A stretch of DNA of 64,000 nucleotides, taken from NCBI GenBank assembly GCA_963831645.1, contig CAWHQZ010000012.1, positions 121,231 to 185,230 on the forward strand, in the 5' to 3' direction. Of the stretch, positions 1 to 8,015 are shown piece after piece (position 1 is the stretch's first letter; each line of letters opens with the position of its first letter). Source of the stretch: CAWHQZ01 sp963831645. GTDB taxonomy: Bacteria > Pseudomonadota > Alphaproteobacteria > Rhizobiales > Aestuariivirgaceae. A program made the position numbers and the translations under genes. The notes beneath the pieces are model-generated. The model had not been told where the DNA came from, ran no database searches, and was given only the letters and a program-made list of their open reading frames with translations.

Positions 1-309
1 TTGCGTGAGCTGGAAACACTTTCGCGCATCCTCGCGGCCCACTTGCGCGGCGACCGCGTCCTGGCCGGGAGAAAATCCCGTGCCGATATGCCCGCCGTTG
101 CGCCCGGAGCCTCCATAGCCGACCCTTTCGGCCTCGAGCACGATGACCCGCTGACCGGCCTCAGCCAGCTCCAGAGCAGCCGACAGCCCGGTGTAGCCTG
201 CCCCGATGATGCAGACGTCTGCCGTGCTGTCGCCCTCGAGCTTCGGATAGGTCGAATGGGGCCTGGCGGTAGCCCGGTACCAGGAAAGGCTTTCGCTCGG
301 CTTAACCAT
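1..309 (-). CDS. FAD-dependent oxidoreductase, N-terminal part (gamma-glutamylputrescine oxidase-like)
   Basis: Reading leftward from the ATG at 307-309, 103 codons run off the window edge. Residues ~34-60 form a Rossmann dinucleotide-binding fold with GAGYTGLSAALELAE and a following VIVLEAE strand. Next comes GYGGSGRNGGH, the flavin-contacting signature of the DAO/glycine-oxidase family. PuuB-type enzymes oxidise the gamma-glutamylated amine made by a glutamine-synthetase-like ligase. Such a ligase is divergently encoded at 444, with about 135 bp of shared upstream DNA, which supports this subclass. The substrate-specific C-terminal part lies outside the window, so sarcosine or another amine remains possible. 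Confidence 0.8.
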   Translation of the reverse strand, partial: MVKPSESLSWYRATARPHSTYPKLEGDSTADVCIIGAGYTGLSAALELAEAGQRVIVLEAERVGYGGSGRNGGHIGTGFSPGQDAVAAQVGREDARKCFQLTQ

Positions 310-443
310 GTAAGCCGTTGTAAATAATAGTTAACTTGCTTTCACCCATTGTTTCCTAGGCCATTTCCTAAAACGTGCCGAGGGCGTACATTGGCCCTGT
401 GGCCGCGATTGAGGCCCGCCAATCCCCAAAGTTGCGGCTTATC

Positions 444-1784
444 ATGTCAAGCCAAAAGTTCGAAGAATGGTTCGCGGCCCGGCGCATTTCGGAGGTCGAA
501 TGCCTCGTCGCCGACATGTCGGGCACCGCGCGCGGGAAAATCCTGCCCCCCGCCAAGTTCCTGAAAGGCAGCCGGTCCGATGGCCTGCGCATCCCGGAGG
601 AGGTGTTCGCGCTCACGATCACCGGCCGCTACGTGTGGGAGACCTCGGCGGTGAGCGATTCCGCCATCGATGTCTACATGAAGCCCGACCCCGACACAGT
701 CCGGGTGGTGCCTTGGTACACCGAGCCGACCGCCCAGGTCATCTGCGATGCCTTTCATCTCAACGACGATCCCGTCGACATCGCGCCGCGCCATGTCCTG
801 CGCCGGGTTCTCGAGCGTTATCGCGCGGAAGGCTGGCGGCCCGTGGTGGCGCCGGAGCTCGAGTTCTATCTGGTCAAGAAGAACCTCGACCCCGATTATC
901 CCGTCGAGGCGGCGGTCGGCCGTTCGGGCCGCAAGGAGGCGGGCGGCCAGGCCTACGGCATCGACGCCGCCAATGACTTCGACCCGATCGTCGAGGACAT
1001 CTATGACTACTGCGAGGCCCAGGAGCTCGACATCGACACGCTTTCGCACGAGAGCGGCCCCGCCCAGCTCGAGATCAACTTCAACCACGGCGATCCTTTG
1101 GCGCTTGCCGACCAGGTGTTCCTGTTCAAGCGAACCGTTCGGCAGGCGGCCCTGAAGCACGACATGTATGCGACCTTCATGGCCAAGCCGCACGACAGCG
1201 AGCCGGGCTCCTCCATGCACATCCATCAGTCGGTCCTCGACGCCAAGACCGGCCGCAACATCTTCGCCGGGCGGGACGGCAAGCATTCCGAGGCTTTTCT
1301 TCACCACATCGGCGGCCTCCAGCGCTACATGGCGGCTGCCCTGCCGCTATGGCGCCCGAACGTCAATTCCTACCGGCGTCTGGTGCCCGAATCGGACGCG
1401 CCGACCAATGTGCATTGGGCGATCGACAATCGCACGGTTTCCCTGCGCGTGCCGTCGTCCGATCCGGCAAACCTCCGCGTCGAGAACCGGGTGCCGGGCG
1501 CCGATGCCAATCCCTACCTGGCCATCGCCGCATCGCTTGCTTGCGGCTATCTCGGCATGAAGGAGCACATCAAGCCGTCCGATCCGGTCGAGGGCTCGGC
1601 CTATCGCTATGCCCACACTCTGCCGATCAATCTCGAGGAAGCGCTCGACAAGTTCAACTATACCAAGTCGTTCAAGGAAGTGCTGGGCGAGCACTTCGCG
1701 GAAGCCTATCAGGACGTGAAGAACGAGGAGATGCAGCACTTTCGCAGGTCATCAGCTCCTGGGAGCGCGAGTTTCTGCTGCTGA
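444..1784 (+). CDS. Glutamine synthetase family protein (glutamate-polyamine ligase-like), C-terminal frameshift
   Basis: About 447 residues in the GS-I fold. The N-terminal beta-grasp carries ADMSGTARGK, and the catalytic part has APELEFYL, an HESGPAQLEINF block, MAKP and SSMHIHQS for ATP/metal binding, then NSYRRLVP and RVENRVPGADANPYL. Together with the divergent FAD oxidase, this points to gamma-glutamylation of a polyamine or other amine rather than ammonia assimilation. I start at 444 because upstream in-frame sequence shows no family similarity. Near 1742 the frame breaks: the other frame continues QVISSWEREFLLLNV, a normal GS-like tail, and would stop at 1792 in a 4-base ATGA overlap with the next gene. 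One missing T in the TTT run explains it. Confidence 0.85.
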   Translation: MSSQKFEEWFAARRISEVECLVADMSGTARGKILPPAKFLKGSRSDGLRIPEEVFALTITGRYVWETSAVSDSAIDVYMKPDPDTVRVVPWYTEPTAQVICDAFHLNDDPVDIAPRHVLRRVLERYRAEGWRPVVAPELEFYLVKKNLDPDYPVEAAVGRSGRKEAGGQAYGIDAANDFDPIVEDIYDYCEAQELDIDTLSHESGPAQLEINFNHGDPLALADQVFLFKRTVRQAALKHDMYATFMAKPHDSEPGSSMHIHQSVLDAKTGRNIFAGRDGKHSEAFLHHIGGLQRYMAAALPLWRPNVNSYRRLVPESDAPTNVHWAIDNRTVSLRVPSSDPANLRVENRVPGADANPYLAIAASLACGYLGMKEHIKPSDPVEGSAYRYAHTLPINLEEALDKFNYTKSFKEVLGEHFAEAYQDVKNEEMQHFRRSSAPGSASFCC

Positions 1785-1788
1785 ACGT

Positions 1789-2616
1789 ATGAAGGGCCTC
1801 CTCCCGGTGGCCCCACGAATCGAAGAAATCTCGAGCCCGCACAATCCGCTCATCAAGCTCGCACGCTCCCTTGCGCAGCGGAAGGCGAGGGAGGAAACGG
1901 GCCTCTTCCTCGCCGAAGGCTCGGAATTCGCGGCCAGGGCCATGGCACAAGGGTTCATGACGCGCAGCGTGCTGCTGTCCTTCGCGCGCGAACCTGACGC
2001 GGCCCTGCAGGATCTCGTAGATAGGTCGCGGTCCGGCGGGGCGCAGGTCGTGATGGTGCCGAAGGCCCTGCTGTCGCGCATCGCCGGCAAGGACAATCCT
2101 CAGGACGTGCTGCTGGTGGCGAGGCAGCGGTGGTCAACTGCCGTTCCGGGTGAGTTGCGAGAGGACGACGTGGTCCTCGCCCTCGACCGGGTTCGTGATC
2201 CGCGCAATCTCGGCGCCATCCTCCGAACAGCGGAGGCCGCCGGCCTTCGGATGATCGTCCTGGTCGGCTCCTGCTGTGATCCTTACTCTCCGGAAGCGGT
2301 GCGGGCGTCCGCCGGCTCGCTGTTCGCCGTTCCGCTGATGAAATTGCCGACGGAAGGCTTTGTCGAGTTGGCGGCCCGCTGGACCGGCGATGTCATCGGC
2401 GCCGACGTTGCCGCCGTCACCGACTTTCGGCATTCGCGCCGGGGTCCCGTCCTGCTGGTCATGGGCAACGAAAGCGAGGGTCTCTCGAGGGAAGTGTCGC
2501 AGGCATGCACGCGGCTGGTCCGCATTCCGATGATGCCGGGCACCTCATCGCTCAACCTTGCCGCCGCCGCTGCCCTCCTCGTCTACGAGCTGCGCCTGCC
2601 GGCGCTCAGCCCGTGA
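1789..2616 (+). CDS. TrmH/SpoU-family RNA 2'-O-methyltransferase
   Basis: A 275-residue SPOUT methyltransferase. Residues ~10-100 form the substrate-binding (L30e-like) N-domain with SPHNPLIKLARSL. Residues ~120-270 are the trefoil-knot SAM domain, with the three family motifs DRVRDPRNLGAILRTAEAAG, VMGNESEGLS near residue 225 and IPMMPGTSSLNLAAA. It would methylate a ribose in rRNA or tRNA; the exact nucleotide cannot be read from sequence. The ATG overlaps the restored stop of the preceding gene (ATGA), suggesting translational coupling. A decayed partial second copy lies at 5170-5440. Confidence 0.9.
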   Translation: MKGLLPVAPRIEEISSPHNPLIKLARSLAQRKAREETGLFLAEGSEFAARAMAQGFMTRSVLLSFAREPDAALQDLVDRSRSGGAQVVMVPKALLSRIAGKDNPQDVLLVARQRWSTAVPGELREDDVVLALDRVRDPRNLGAILRTAEAAGLRMIVLVGSCCDPYSPEAVRASAGSLFAVPLMKLPTEGFVELAARWTGDVIGADVAAVTDFRHSRRGPVLLVMGNESEGLSREVSQACTRLVRIPMMPGTSSLNLAAAAALLVYELRLPALSP

Positions 2617-2633
2617 AATCCATCCAACCAACC

Positions 2634-3003
2634 GTCATGGCCGGGCTTGACCCGGCCATCCTCTTCTCACTGGTTCAGTGTTTCGTAAAGATCGGTCCAC
2701 TCAGGGTTCATCTTTTCGATGAGATCGACCTTCCAAGCCGGTTTCCAATGTTTGATATTCTTTTCCCGCTGTATGGCATCGATGATCCCGTCATGCCACT
2801 CATAGTAGACGAGCCGCGTCAGCCCGTAGCGTTCCGTGAAGCCTTCCATCGTTCCCGTCCTGTGCTCCCACACCCGTCTCGGCATGTCGGCGGAGACTCC
2901 GACGTAGAGTACTCCGTTCCGCCGGTTGGTCATGAAGTACAGCCATCCGCCCATCCGCGGGATGGGTCCCGAAAAAGATGGCCGGGTCAAGCCCGGCCAT
3001 GAC
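2634..3003. mobile_element. Inverted-palindrome unit A carrying a GIY-YIG gene
   Basis: Bases 2634-2660 and 2977-3003 are exact 27-bp inverted repeats of each other. Each arm is itself a palindrome (GGCCGGG, CTTGA, CCCGGCC) preceded by GTCAT and followed by ATC. The 370-bp unit encloses exactly one gene, a GIY-YIG nuclease at 2667-2954. The same layout recurs at 25943-26334 with a different arm sequence. It is inserted in the gap after the SpoU methyltransferase gene. Confidence 0.75.
2667..2954 (-). CDS. Small GIY-YIG nuclease-domain protein
   Basis: A 95-residue single-domain protein. The start at 2954 gives MGGWLYFMTNRRNGVLYVGV, in which the GIY and YIG elements appear as LYF and LYVG. 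These are followed by the helix arginine in SADMPRRVWEH and a Tyr/Glu-containing core (YYEWHDG, AIQREKNIKHW), ending IEKMNPEWTDLYETLNQ. Family members are predicted DNA nucleases of the UvrC/YhbQ type. A longer upstream extension would run through the palindromic arm and is unlikely. It shares length and C-terminal pattern with the second copy at 25988-26275, and both sit between inverted palindromes. Confidence 0.85.
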   Translation of the reverse strand: MGGWLYFMTNRRNGVLYVGVSADMPRRVWEHRTGTMEGFTERYGLTRLVYYEWHDGIIDAIQREKNIKHWKPAWKVDLIEKMNPEWTDLYETLNQ

Positions 3004-3068
3004 GAGAAAACGGGACATAACCCGAGGGTGGTTCCGCTCGCCGGCGAATGATGCAGACCAACTCCGCC

Positions 3069-3100
3069 AAAAAAAGAGGGCGGCCCCCCGAAGCCGCCCT
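3069..3100 (-). terminator. Rho-independent terminator for the leftward small secreted-protein gene
   Basis: AGGGCGGC at 3077-3084 pairs with GCCGCCCT at 3093-3100 across an 8-base loop. Reading leftward, the stem is followed by a run of seven T. It lies 25 bases past the stop of the gene at 3125-3328. Confidence 0.75.
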
Positions 3101-3124
3101 TCACTCTAAGCTAATCGGTCCGGA

Positions 3125-3328
3125 TCAGAAGATTCCGGGCTGCGAGCGTAGACCGACGCGGATGCCAAGCATCCGATCGCTATCCGAAAAGCCGAGTTCT
3201 GAGTTGGTGCAGCCAAACCCGTAGCGGACATCGGCCGCCGCTGCCGTGCGGGCAGCGTTGGCCGCGGCCGATGTGCCGAGTAACAGGACCGCAGTCGCGA
3301 TCCCCGCCATAAGAAGTTGCTTACGCAC
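3125..3328 (-). CDS. Small secreted protein, unknown function
   Basis: 67 residues beginning MRKQLLMAGIATAVLLLGTS, a positively charged N-terminus plus hydrophobic core, then AAANAA as a likely signal-peptidase I site near residue 25. That leaves a mature peptide of about 40 residues with one cysteine and no recognisable domain. The signal peptide and the properly oriented terminator just downstream support a real gene. The codon count is too small to be sure. Confidence 0.5.
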   Translation of the reverse strand: MRKQLLMAGIATAVLLLGTSAAANAARTAAAADVRYGFGCTNSELGFSDSDRMLGIRVGLRSQPGIF

Positions 3329-3551
3329 TTACCTTACTCAACGCTACTCACTGCAAACGCCAGATGATAACTGCACTTTCCTCCGCTGACCAACGAAAAA
3401 TGGCGGAAAACTGCGAGATTTTTCGTGACTGTTGCGGTTCGGCAACACCCGCTGAATAAGCGCCTCGATATAATGGAGATCGGTTGCGCCCGGTGGTATG
3501 AAGTCATTCGGGTTAGGGCGGTCGGACGACTGAGGGAAACAACACTGAACC

Positions 3552-5169
3552 ATGACAACCACTCAAGAAAGCTTTGTCCCTGATCACTGGCCCACGGCTA
3601 ACGCCGGCTTAGCGGTTCGCCGGCGGCTCGAGAGCCTCCGCCGGTTCCTTTCCTGGAGCTACCTGTTCGCTCCGGTCGATACGGCCTCCATGGCAGTGGT
3701 GCGGATCTTCATCGGGCTTCTGGTTGCCGTTGACGCCGTGCGCAAGGGGCAGCACTTCTTTTATCCCAGCGGCGGGGAGCTTGCTTTCTCTTTCAGGTAT
3801 CAGTTCTTTCACTGGGTCCAGGAAGTCCCCGAGCTGGCGGTCTACCTGCCCTATGTTCTTTTCCTTTCCGGCATAGCGATCGCAGTCGGCTTTTTCTTCC
3901 GGTTCTTCAGCCTCCTGAGCCTGCTCCTCGTCTCCTATGGCTTCCTTCTGCAGCCGGAAGGCTATCTCAATCACTATTACATGCTGATCATCACCCTGGT
4001 CCTGCTTTCGGTCAGCCCCGCGCACCGGGCTTTCTCGATCGACCGGTTTCTGTTCTTCAGAACTTCCGGCGAGCATGCGCCCGATCTATCTGCTCCTGTT
4101 CAAGGTGCAGATCGAGATCATCCTGATCTATGCCGGCCTGGTCAAAATCAACTCCGACTGGCTTCAGCTGGAGCCCCTGAGAACCTGGCTGCTGCGAAGA
4201 CAGGACATGCAGTTTCTCGGACCTCTCTGGGAAAGCGACTTCATCGTCGCTCTCGGCGCCTACGGGATCATCATTCTTCATATCGTCGGCGCCCCGCTGC
4301 TGTTCTTCCGGCGCACACGGCTGCCGGTGTTTCTCCTCTATTGCGTTTTCCACGTCATCAATCATTTCGTGTTCAATATCGGCATATTCCCGTGGATGAC
4401 GATGGCTGTTAGCACGCTGTTCTTTGCGGCCGACTGGCCGCGGCGTGCATTGGCCCCGTGGCCGGCGCTTGCTGTGCCCTCACCGGCTCCCGAGCCGCTC
4501 TCGCTGGAACCGAAGTCGTTCGGCAATCGACTGCTCGTCGCTTTCTGCACCTCCTGGCTGCTGTTTCAGGCTCTTTTCCCGCTGCGCCATGTCCTCTACC
4601 CCGGCTGGGTGGAGTGGACGAACGAAGGCCATCGGTTCGCCTGGCGCATGAAATTGACGGATCGCGAAACTCCCGGTGTGCGTCTCGCAGTGCATATACC
4701 CGAGCAAGGCACGATCCGCGTACCGAATTTGGGAAGATACATGTCACGGTGGCAATACCATAAGGTCTCGCTCTATCCCGATCTCGTGCAGCAATTGGCG
4801 TGGCAAGTCGCACGCATGTACAGGGACAAGCTGCAGGTCGGTGACGTCAGGGTCTATGCCTACCTGCCCATGAGCCTGAACAACCGCCGCCCCGCATTGG
4901 CGATAAATCCGACCGTCGATCTCGCCGCCACTCGGTCGACGATCTGGCATGATCCATGGAAAACGGCCACCAATCCCAATCCGCTCCGGCGCATTGAACA
5001 GGTGGACAAGGCCGAGTTCCGGCAGACACCGACCCTTGAGCAGTTGCTGACCAGCATGGGCTTACCCCAGCCAAAAGATTGCGTTGCCGGGGGAGCGATG
5101 CCGGACCTGCATGAAGCTGCCGTGTGTTCACTGGACAGCGGCGAGAGCCTTTGGAACTCCCAGTGGTAG
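3552..5169 (+). pseudogene. Vitamin K-dependent gamma-carboxylase / HTTM family protein, frameshifted
   Basis: Two overlapping frames together give one ~538-residue protein. The first (from 3552) holds the HTTM membrane domain: RIFIGLLVAVDAVR, HWVQEVPE, several hydrophobic helices and the GYLNHYYML signature. Near 4070 the reading frame changes and continues YLLLFKVQIEIILIYAGLVK and WLLRRQDMQFL, then a soluble C-terminal part with EWTNEGHRFAWRMKL, which matches the luminal half of gamma-glutamyl carboxylases. Known members carboxylate glutamate using reduced quinone; the function of bacterial homologues is uncertain. One base change around 4070 restores the frame, so this is either a recent pseudogene or a sequence error. 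A DCC thiol oxidoreductase, a frequent companion family, lies at 7458. Confidence 0.75.
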
Positions 5170-5440
5170 GTTCGCCCGAATCGCTGCGCGGATCTACAGA
5201 ACTCGCTGATTGCCGTTCCGGTGTTCCGGTGATGTAAAGCAGCAACTTCCCGGAGCGGGCACTTGGCTGGGCCGGTGATGTCATTTGGCACGCTATGGAC
5301 GGATTTCTGCGCCACCCGCGCCGCGGTCCGGTGCGGGTCATGGGCAATGAGAGCGACACCTCTCCAAAAGAATTGTCTGAAGCTGCACGCGACTGGTGCG
5401 CGTTCCGATGATTTCCGGCGCCTCACTGGCCTATGTGGGC
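5170..5440 (+). pseudogene. Decayed 3' fragment of a second SpoU methyltransferase gene
   Basis: Directly after the stop of the preceding gene, the DNA aligns with the C-terminal ~95 codons of the intact methyltransferase at 1789-2616. SPESLRG matches SPEAVRA, GWAGDVIWHAMDGFLRHPRR matches the WTGDVIG...DFRHSRR stretch, RGPVRVMGNESD matches RGPVLLVMGNESE, and after a frame change RLVRVPMISGAS matches RLVRIPMMPGTS. It contains an internal stop, a short duplication near 5225 and at least one frameshift, so it cannot be expressed as an enzyme. Confidence 0.75.
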
Positions 5441-5457
5441 CATGACAATGCGCAGAA

Positions 5458-5482
5458 AGGGGCGGTCCCCGGAGCCGCCTCT
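5458..5482. terminator. Terminator-like hairpin after the methyltransferase relic
   Basis: AGGGGCGG (5458-5465) pairs with CCGCCTCT (5475-5482) with one G-T mismatch, followed by CTTT. It resembles the hairpin at 3077-3100 in both sequence and position relative to a SpoU gene. It may be the duplicated counterpart and may no longer act. Confidence 0.4.
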
Positions 5483-5841
5483 TTGTATGCCTTCCAGGCC
5501 GCCATTCGCGGCAATTGAGCGTCCGGTGGAAACGATCGCGATTCGCTTGAGTTCAGGACCACCGCTCCGCGAATTCAGTACGAACATCGATTGCAGGCGG
5601 CATCCGCCGCAAGGCGTGCGACCGTGTGCTTGGGGCGAGCGCATTTCCTGTGCTGAACGGATTATTCAATTATTTCAGTTGCTTGAGAAAATCGACTGGC
5701 GCCGGAAAGACGGTTGTTTGTTGCAATTTGGTCACATAGATCAAAAAAACCCCGACCACCCAACATTGGTTCTTTACTTGAAAGCCCGATCAGGCAAATT
5801 GCCAGTCACAGACTTTATCCATCGGGAGCGGGAGCACGACC
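5483..5841. other. Gap with no recognisable gene
   Basis: Between the hairpin and the outer-membrane protein gene I see no convincing coding sequence. The distal part is relatively AT-rich (around 5640-5800, including AATTATTTCAGTTGC and CAAAAAAACCCC), as expected for the promoter and leader of the barrel gene. No specific -35/-10 pair is clear. Confidence 0.5.
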
Positions 5842-6867
5842 ATGAAATTCAAGTCTCTACTTTTGACCTCAACAATCGCGGCAACGGCGGTAGTTTTTGC
5901 TGGTGCTGCCAGTGCTGCGGATATCGTCGAACCCCCGCCGCCGCTGTTCACTTGGGATGGTTGGTACATTGGTGGAAATCTGGGCTGGGGTTGGGCCGAG
6001 CACAACACCAAGAATGGCTGCGGCAGCATCGCGGACATCAGGGGAGAGAACGGTGAAGTCGAAGCGCCGGGTGGGGTGACCCTCTGCGATTTGCCGATAG
6101 AAGACGACCTCGACTTCTCGGGCAACGTTCTCGAGTTGGACGGTGACTTTGTTCAATTCGGTCGTAATTGCGGCACTAGTGATAGCGAAGAAGGTGATGA
6201 TGATGACGGCGGCGATTGCAACGTCTCAGAAGAGGACGAAGTCGGCGATACCTTCCTCTATGGCCTTCAGGTGGGTTCCAATAGACAATACGGCAGTTGG
6301 GTGCTCGGTTTTGAATGGGACTGGACCTGGTTCGATGATAGTCACGCCACTACAAAGGCGAGCCTCGAATATTTCCACGACCAAGATGAAGGTGGTAACC
6401 TAGAGCTTTCTGAGGGGAGAGTTGACGCCGACATCGAAGGCGAGCTTGACTGGTTGTCGACCTTCCGCCTCCGCGCTGGCTGGGCGTTTGGTGACGAGGG
6501 ACGCTTTCTCGGTTACCTGACAGGCGGTCTCGCGATTGCCCAGACGAGCCTTGACGGAAGCGCAGTCTTCACCGACGGTGACGTGGACTTTTGCGATGAA
6601 GGCTGCTTCTTCGGCGACAGCGAGGGCGATGGTGACTTCAATCAGTGGGGCTGGACGTTCGGCATCGGTGGTGAGTGGGCCGTCTGGGATAATGTGACGC
6701 TCGGGGTTGAATGGCTGCACGTCGAACTCGAGGGAGGGGAGGAATTCTCCACCACCTTCTATGCTGACGACGGGCGCAGTTTTGATATCAGGGGAGAAGC
6801 CGGCCTCGATAGCATCGACATTGTCCGAGGCAAGGTGAACTTCCTGGTCAATTGGTTCGGAAATTGA
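5842..6867 (+). CDS. Outer-membrane beta-barrel protein with acidic insert
   Basis: 341 residues. It starts with a signal peptide (MKFKSLLLTSTIAATAVVFA, then GAASAAD as cleavage site). FTWDGWYIGGNLGWGWAE is the first strand of the Omp25/31 type of alphaproteobacterial porin-like barrel. Alternating aromatic strands follow (GSWVLGFEWDWTWF, FRLRAGWAFG, GWTFGIGGEWAVWDN), ending in VNFLVNWFGN with a penultimate-region aromatic typical of barrel insertion. Unusual features are a loop near residues 112-130 very rich in Asp and Glu (SEEGDDDDGGD) flanked by cysteines, and a general excess of acidic loops. These might bind divalent cations (inference). Single gene with a strong hairpin downstream. Confidence 0.85.
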   Translation: MKFKSLLLTSTIAATAVVFAGAASAADIVEPPPPLFTWDGWYIGGNLGWGWAEHNTKNGCGSIADIRGENGEVEAPGGVTLCDLPIEDDLDFSGNVLELDGDFVQFGRNCGTSDSEEGDDDDGGDCNVSEEDEVGDTFLYGLQVGSNRQYGSWVLGFEWDWTWFDDSHATTKASLEYFHDQDEGGNLELSEGRVDADIEGELDWLSTFRLRAGWAFGDEGRFLGYLTGGLAIAQTSLDGSAVFTDGDVDFCDEGCFFGDSEGDGDFNQWGWTFGIGGEWAVWDNVTLGVEWLHVELEGGEEFSTTFYADDGRSFDIRGEAGLDSIDIVRGKVNFLVNWFGN

Positions 6868-6918
6868 CGGCGCGACAGAGACTGGCGAATTAAGTTCTCC
6901 TCTGTTGCTACTCTTCCG

Positions 6919-6955
6919 GCGACCGCTCCTCAGGCTTCTCCTGAGGAGCGGTCGC
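6919..6955 (+). terminator. Strong hairpin terminator after the outer-membrane gene
   Basis: A perfect 16-bp inverted repeat (6919-6934 against 6940-6955) with a 5-base loop begins 52 bases after the stop codon. The following bases are TGACTATATTT rather than a clean U-run, so termination strength is uncertain. Confidence 0.7.
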
Positions 6956-7457
6956 TGACTATATTTCCGGAGTTCTGCTAAGGACCCGGCCCCGTAGCCC
7001 CGCAAGAAGGGACGCGCGCCGGGTTCGATGTTTTTGGTGCACGGCGGGGTTTCGTCGTGAGTCAAATTTCAACACGAAAGTGCCCGCACCCTTGAGGAAG
7101 TCGAAGGGGGGGCATAGGCGTTTCGCGACGCGGGCGTGCTCCCACCCTGAATCTGGTGCATTTCTCTTAATCGGCGAAAGCCTGCTCTCGGGCCACGACT
7201 CGAGGGTGATATGGTGATTCCACGAAAATGCACTAGGCGGGTCACGCAGAGCGCAAATGGCGGCGTGCTGAAGGAGCATAAAATCGTAAAATGAATGGGG
7301 AGCGCGGACAAGATGGAGACCGGTCACGTCAGATGGTAAAATCGAGCGCCTCAAGCACAGGGTGTGGCCGCGTCACTGGAAGAGCGCCAAACCATGACCA
7401 CAAGTCAGGAAAGCCTCGCCCGCGGGTGCGATTGGGGTTGCAAATGGTAATCCTTTC
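6956..7457. other. Gap with no intact gene
   Basis: No supported gene on either strand. At 7394 a short stretch reads MTTSQESL, resembling the first residues (MTTTQESF) of the gamma-carboxylase homologue at 3552, and then hits a stop. It could be the 5' stub of a deleted second copy, but the match is only about 30 bases. Confidence 0.4.
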
Positions 7458-7853
7458 ATGACCGATGAGGTGCAACCCGATGCTGTATTCCTGATCTATG
7501 ACGGAGAGTGCCCGTTTTGCCGGCGGTACGCCGATTTCGCGGCACTGTCGCGGGCGTTTCCCGGTCTCAAGCTGATCTCCGCCCGCGAGCAGCATGGGGA
7601 GGTGTGCGCGGCCTGGAAGGCGGGATTCGATCTGAACCGGGACATGGTCCTCCACGTCAATGGCAAGTGGTATGCCGGCGAAAAGGCCATCCTGAGGCTG
7701 GCCGAGGCTGCCCACCACAACCGCTTCCGAAACGACATGCTGCGACGGCTGTTTGGGCCGAACAGGCACGCTCGCAGGCTTTACGACATGCTGGTGGCTG
7801 GCCGACTGCTTTTTCTTCGCCTCGCCGGCCGCAAGCCGCTCTCACGCGGATGA
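7458..7853 (+). CDS. DCC-family thiol-disulfide oxidoreductase (DUF393)
   Basis: 131 residues with the family signature YDGECPFCRRYADFAAL at residues ~14-30, where the CPFC pair is the presumed redox-active dithiol. A thioredoxin-like fold follows, including LISAREQHGE, the HVNGKWYAGEKAIL strand-helix and RRLFGPNRHARRLYDMLVAGR. DCC proteins often neighbour HTTM/gamma-carboxylase-like membrane proteins, such as the one at 3552. This supports a shared redox role, though the partner substrate is unknown. Confidence 0.85.
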   Translation: MTDEVQPDAVFLIYDGECPFCRRYADFAALSRAFPGLKLISAREQHGEVCAAWKAGFDLNRDMVLHVNGKWYAGEKAILRLAEAAHHNRFRNDMLRRLFGPNRHARRLYDMLVAGRLLFLRLAGRKPLSRG

Positions 7854-8015
7854 CGATCTCTCCGTGGCGCGCGGACGTCATTGGACTAAGGTCACAATTC
7901 CAGATCAATATCTATCTTCAGCCTCATCAGGCAAGGCTGATGGATCGGCCCTATCGGGCGACACCCGGATTAGCTAGACACTAGAGCAGGTTAACCTCTA
8001 AAAGAGTAGTAGAAT

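Noticed and set aside
7060..7360. Possible gene on the minus strand before the DCC gene
   Set aside because: Frames show no conserved pattern and no ribosome-binding site.
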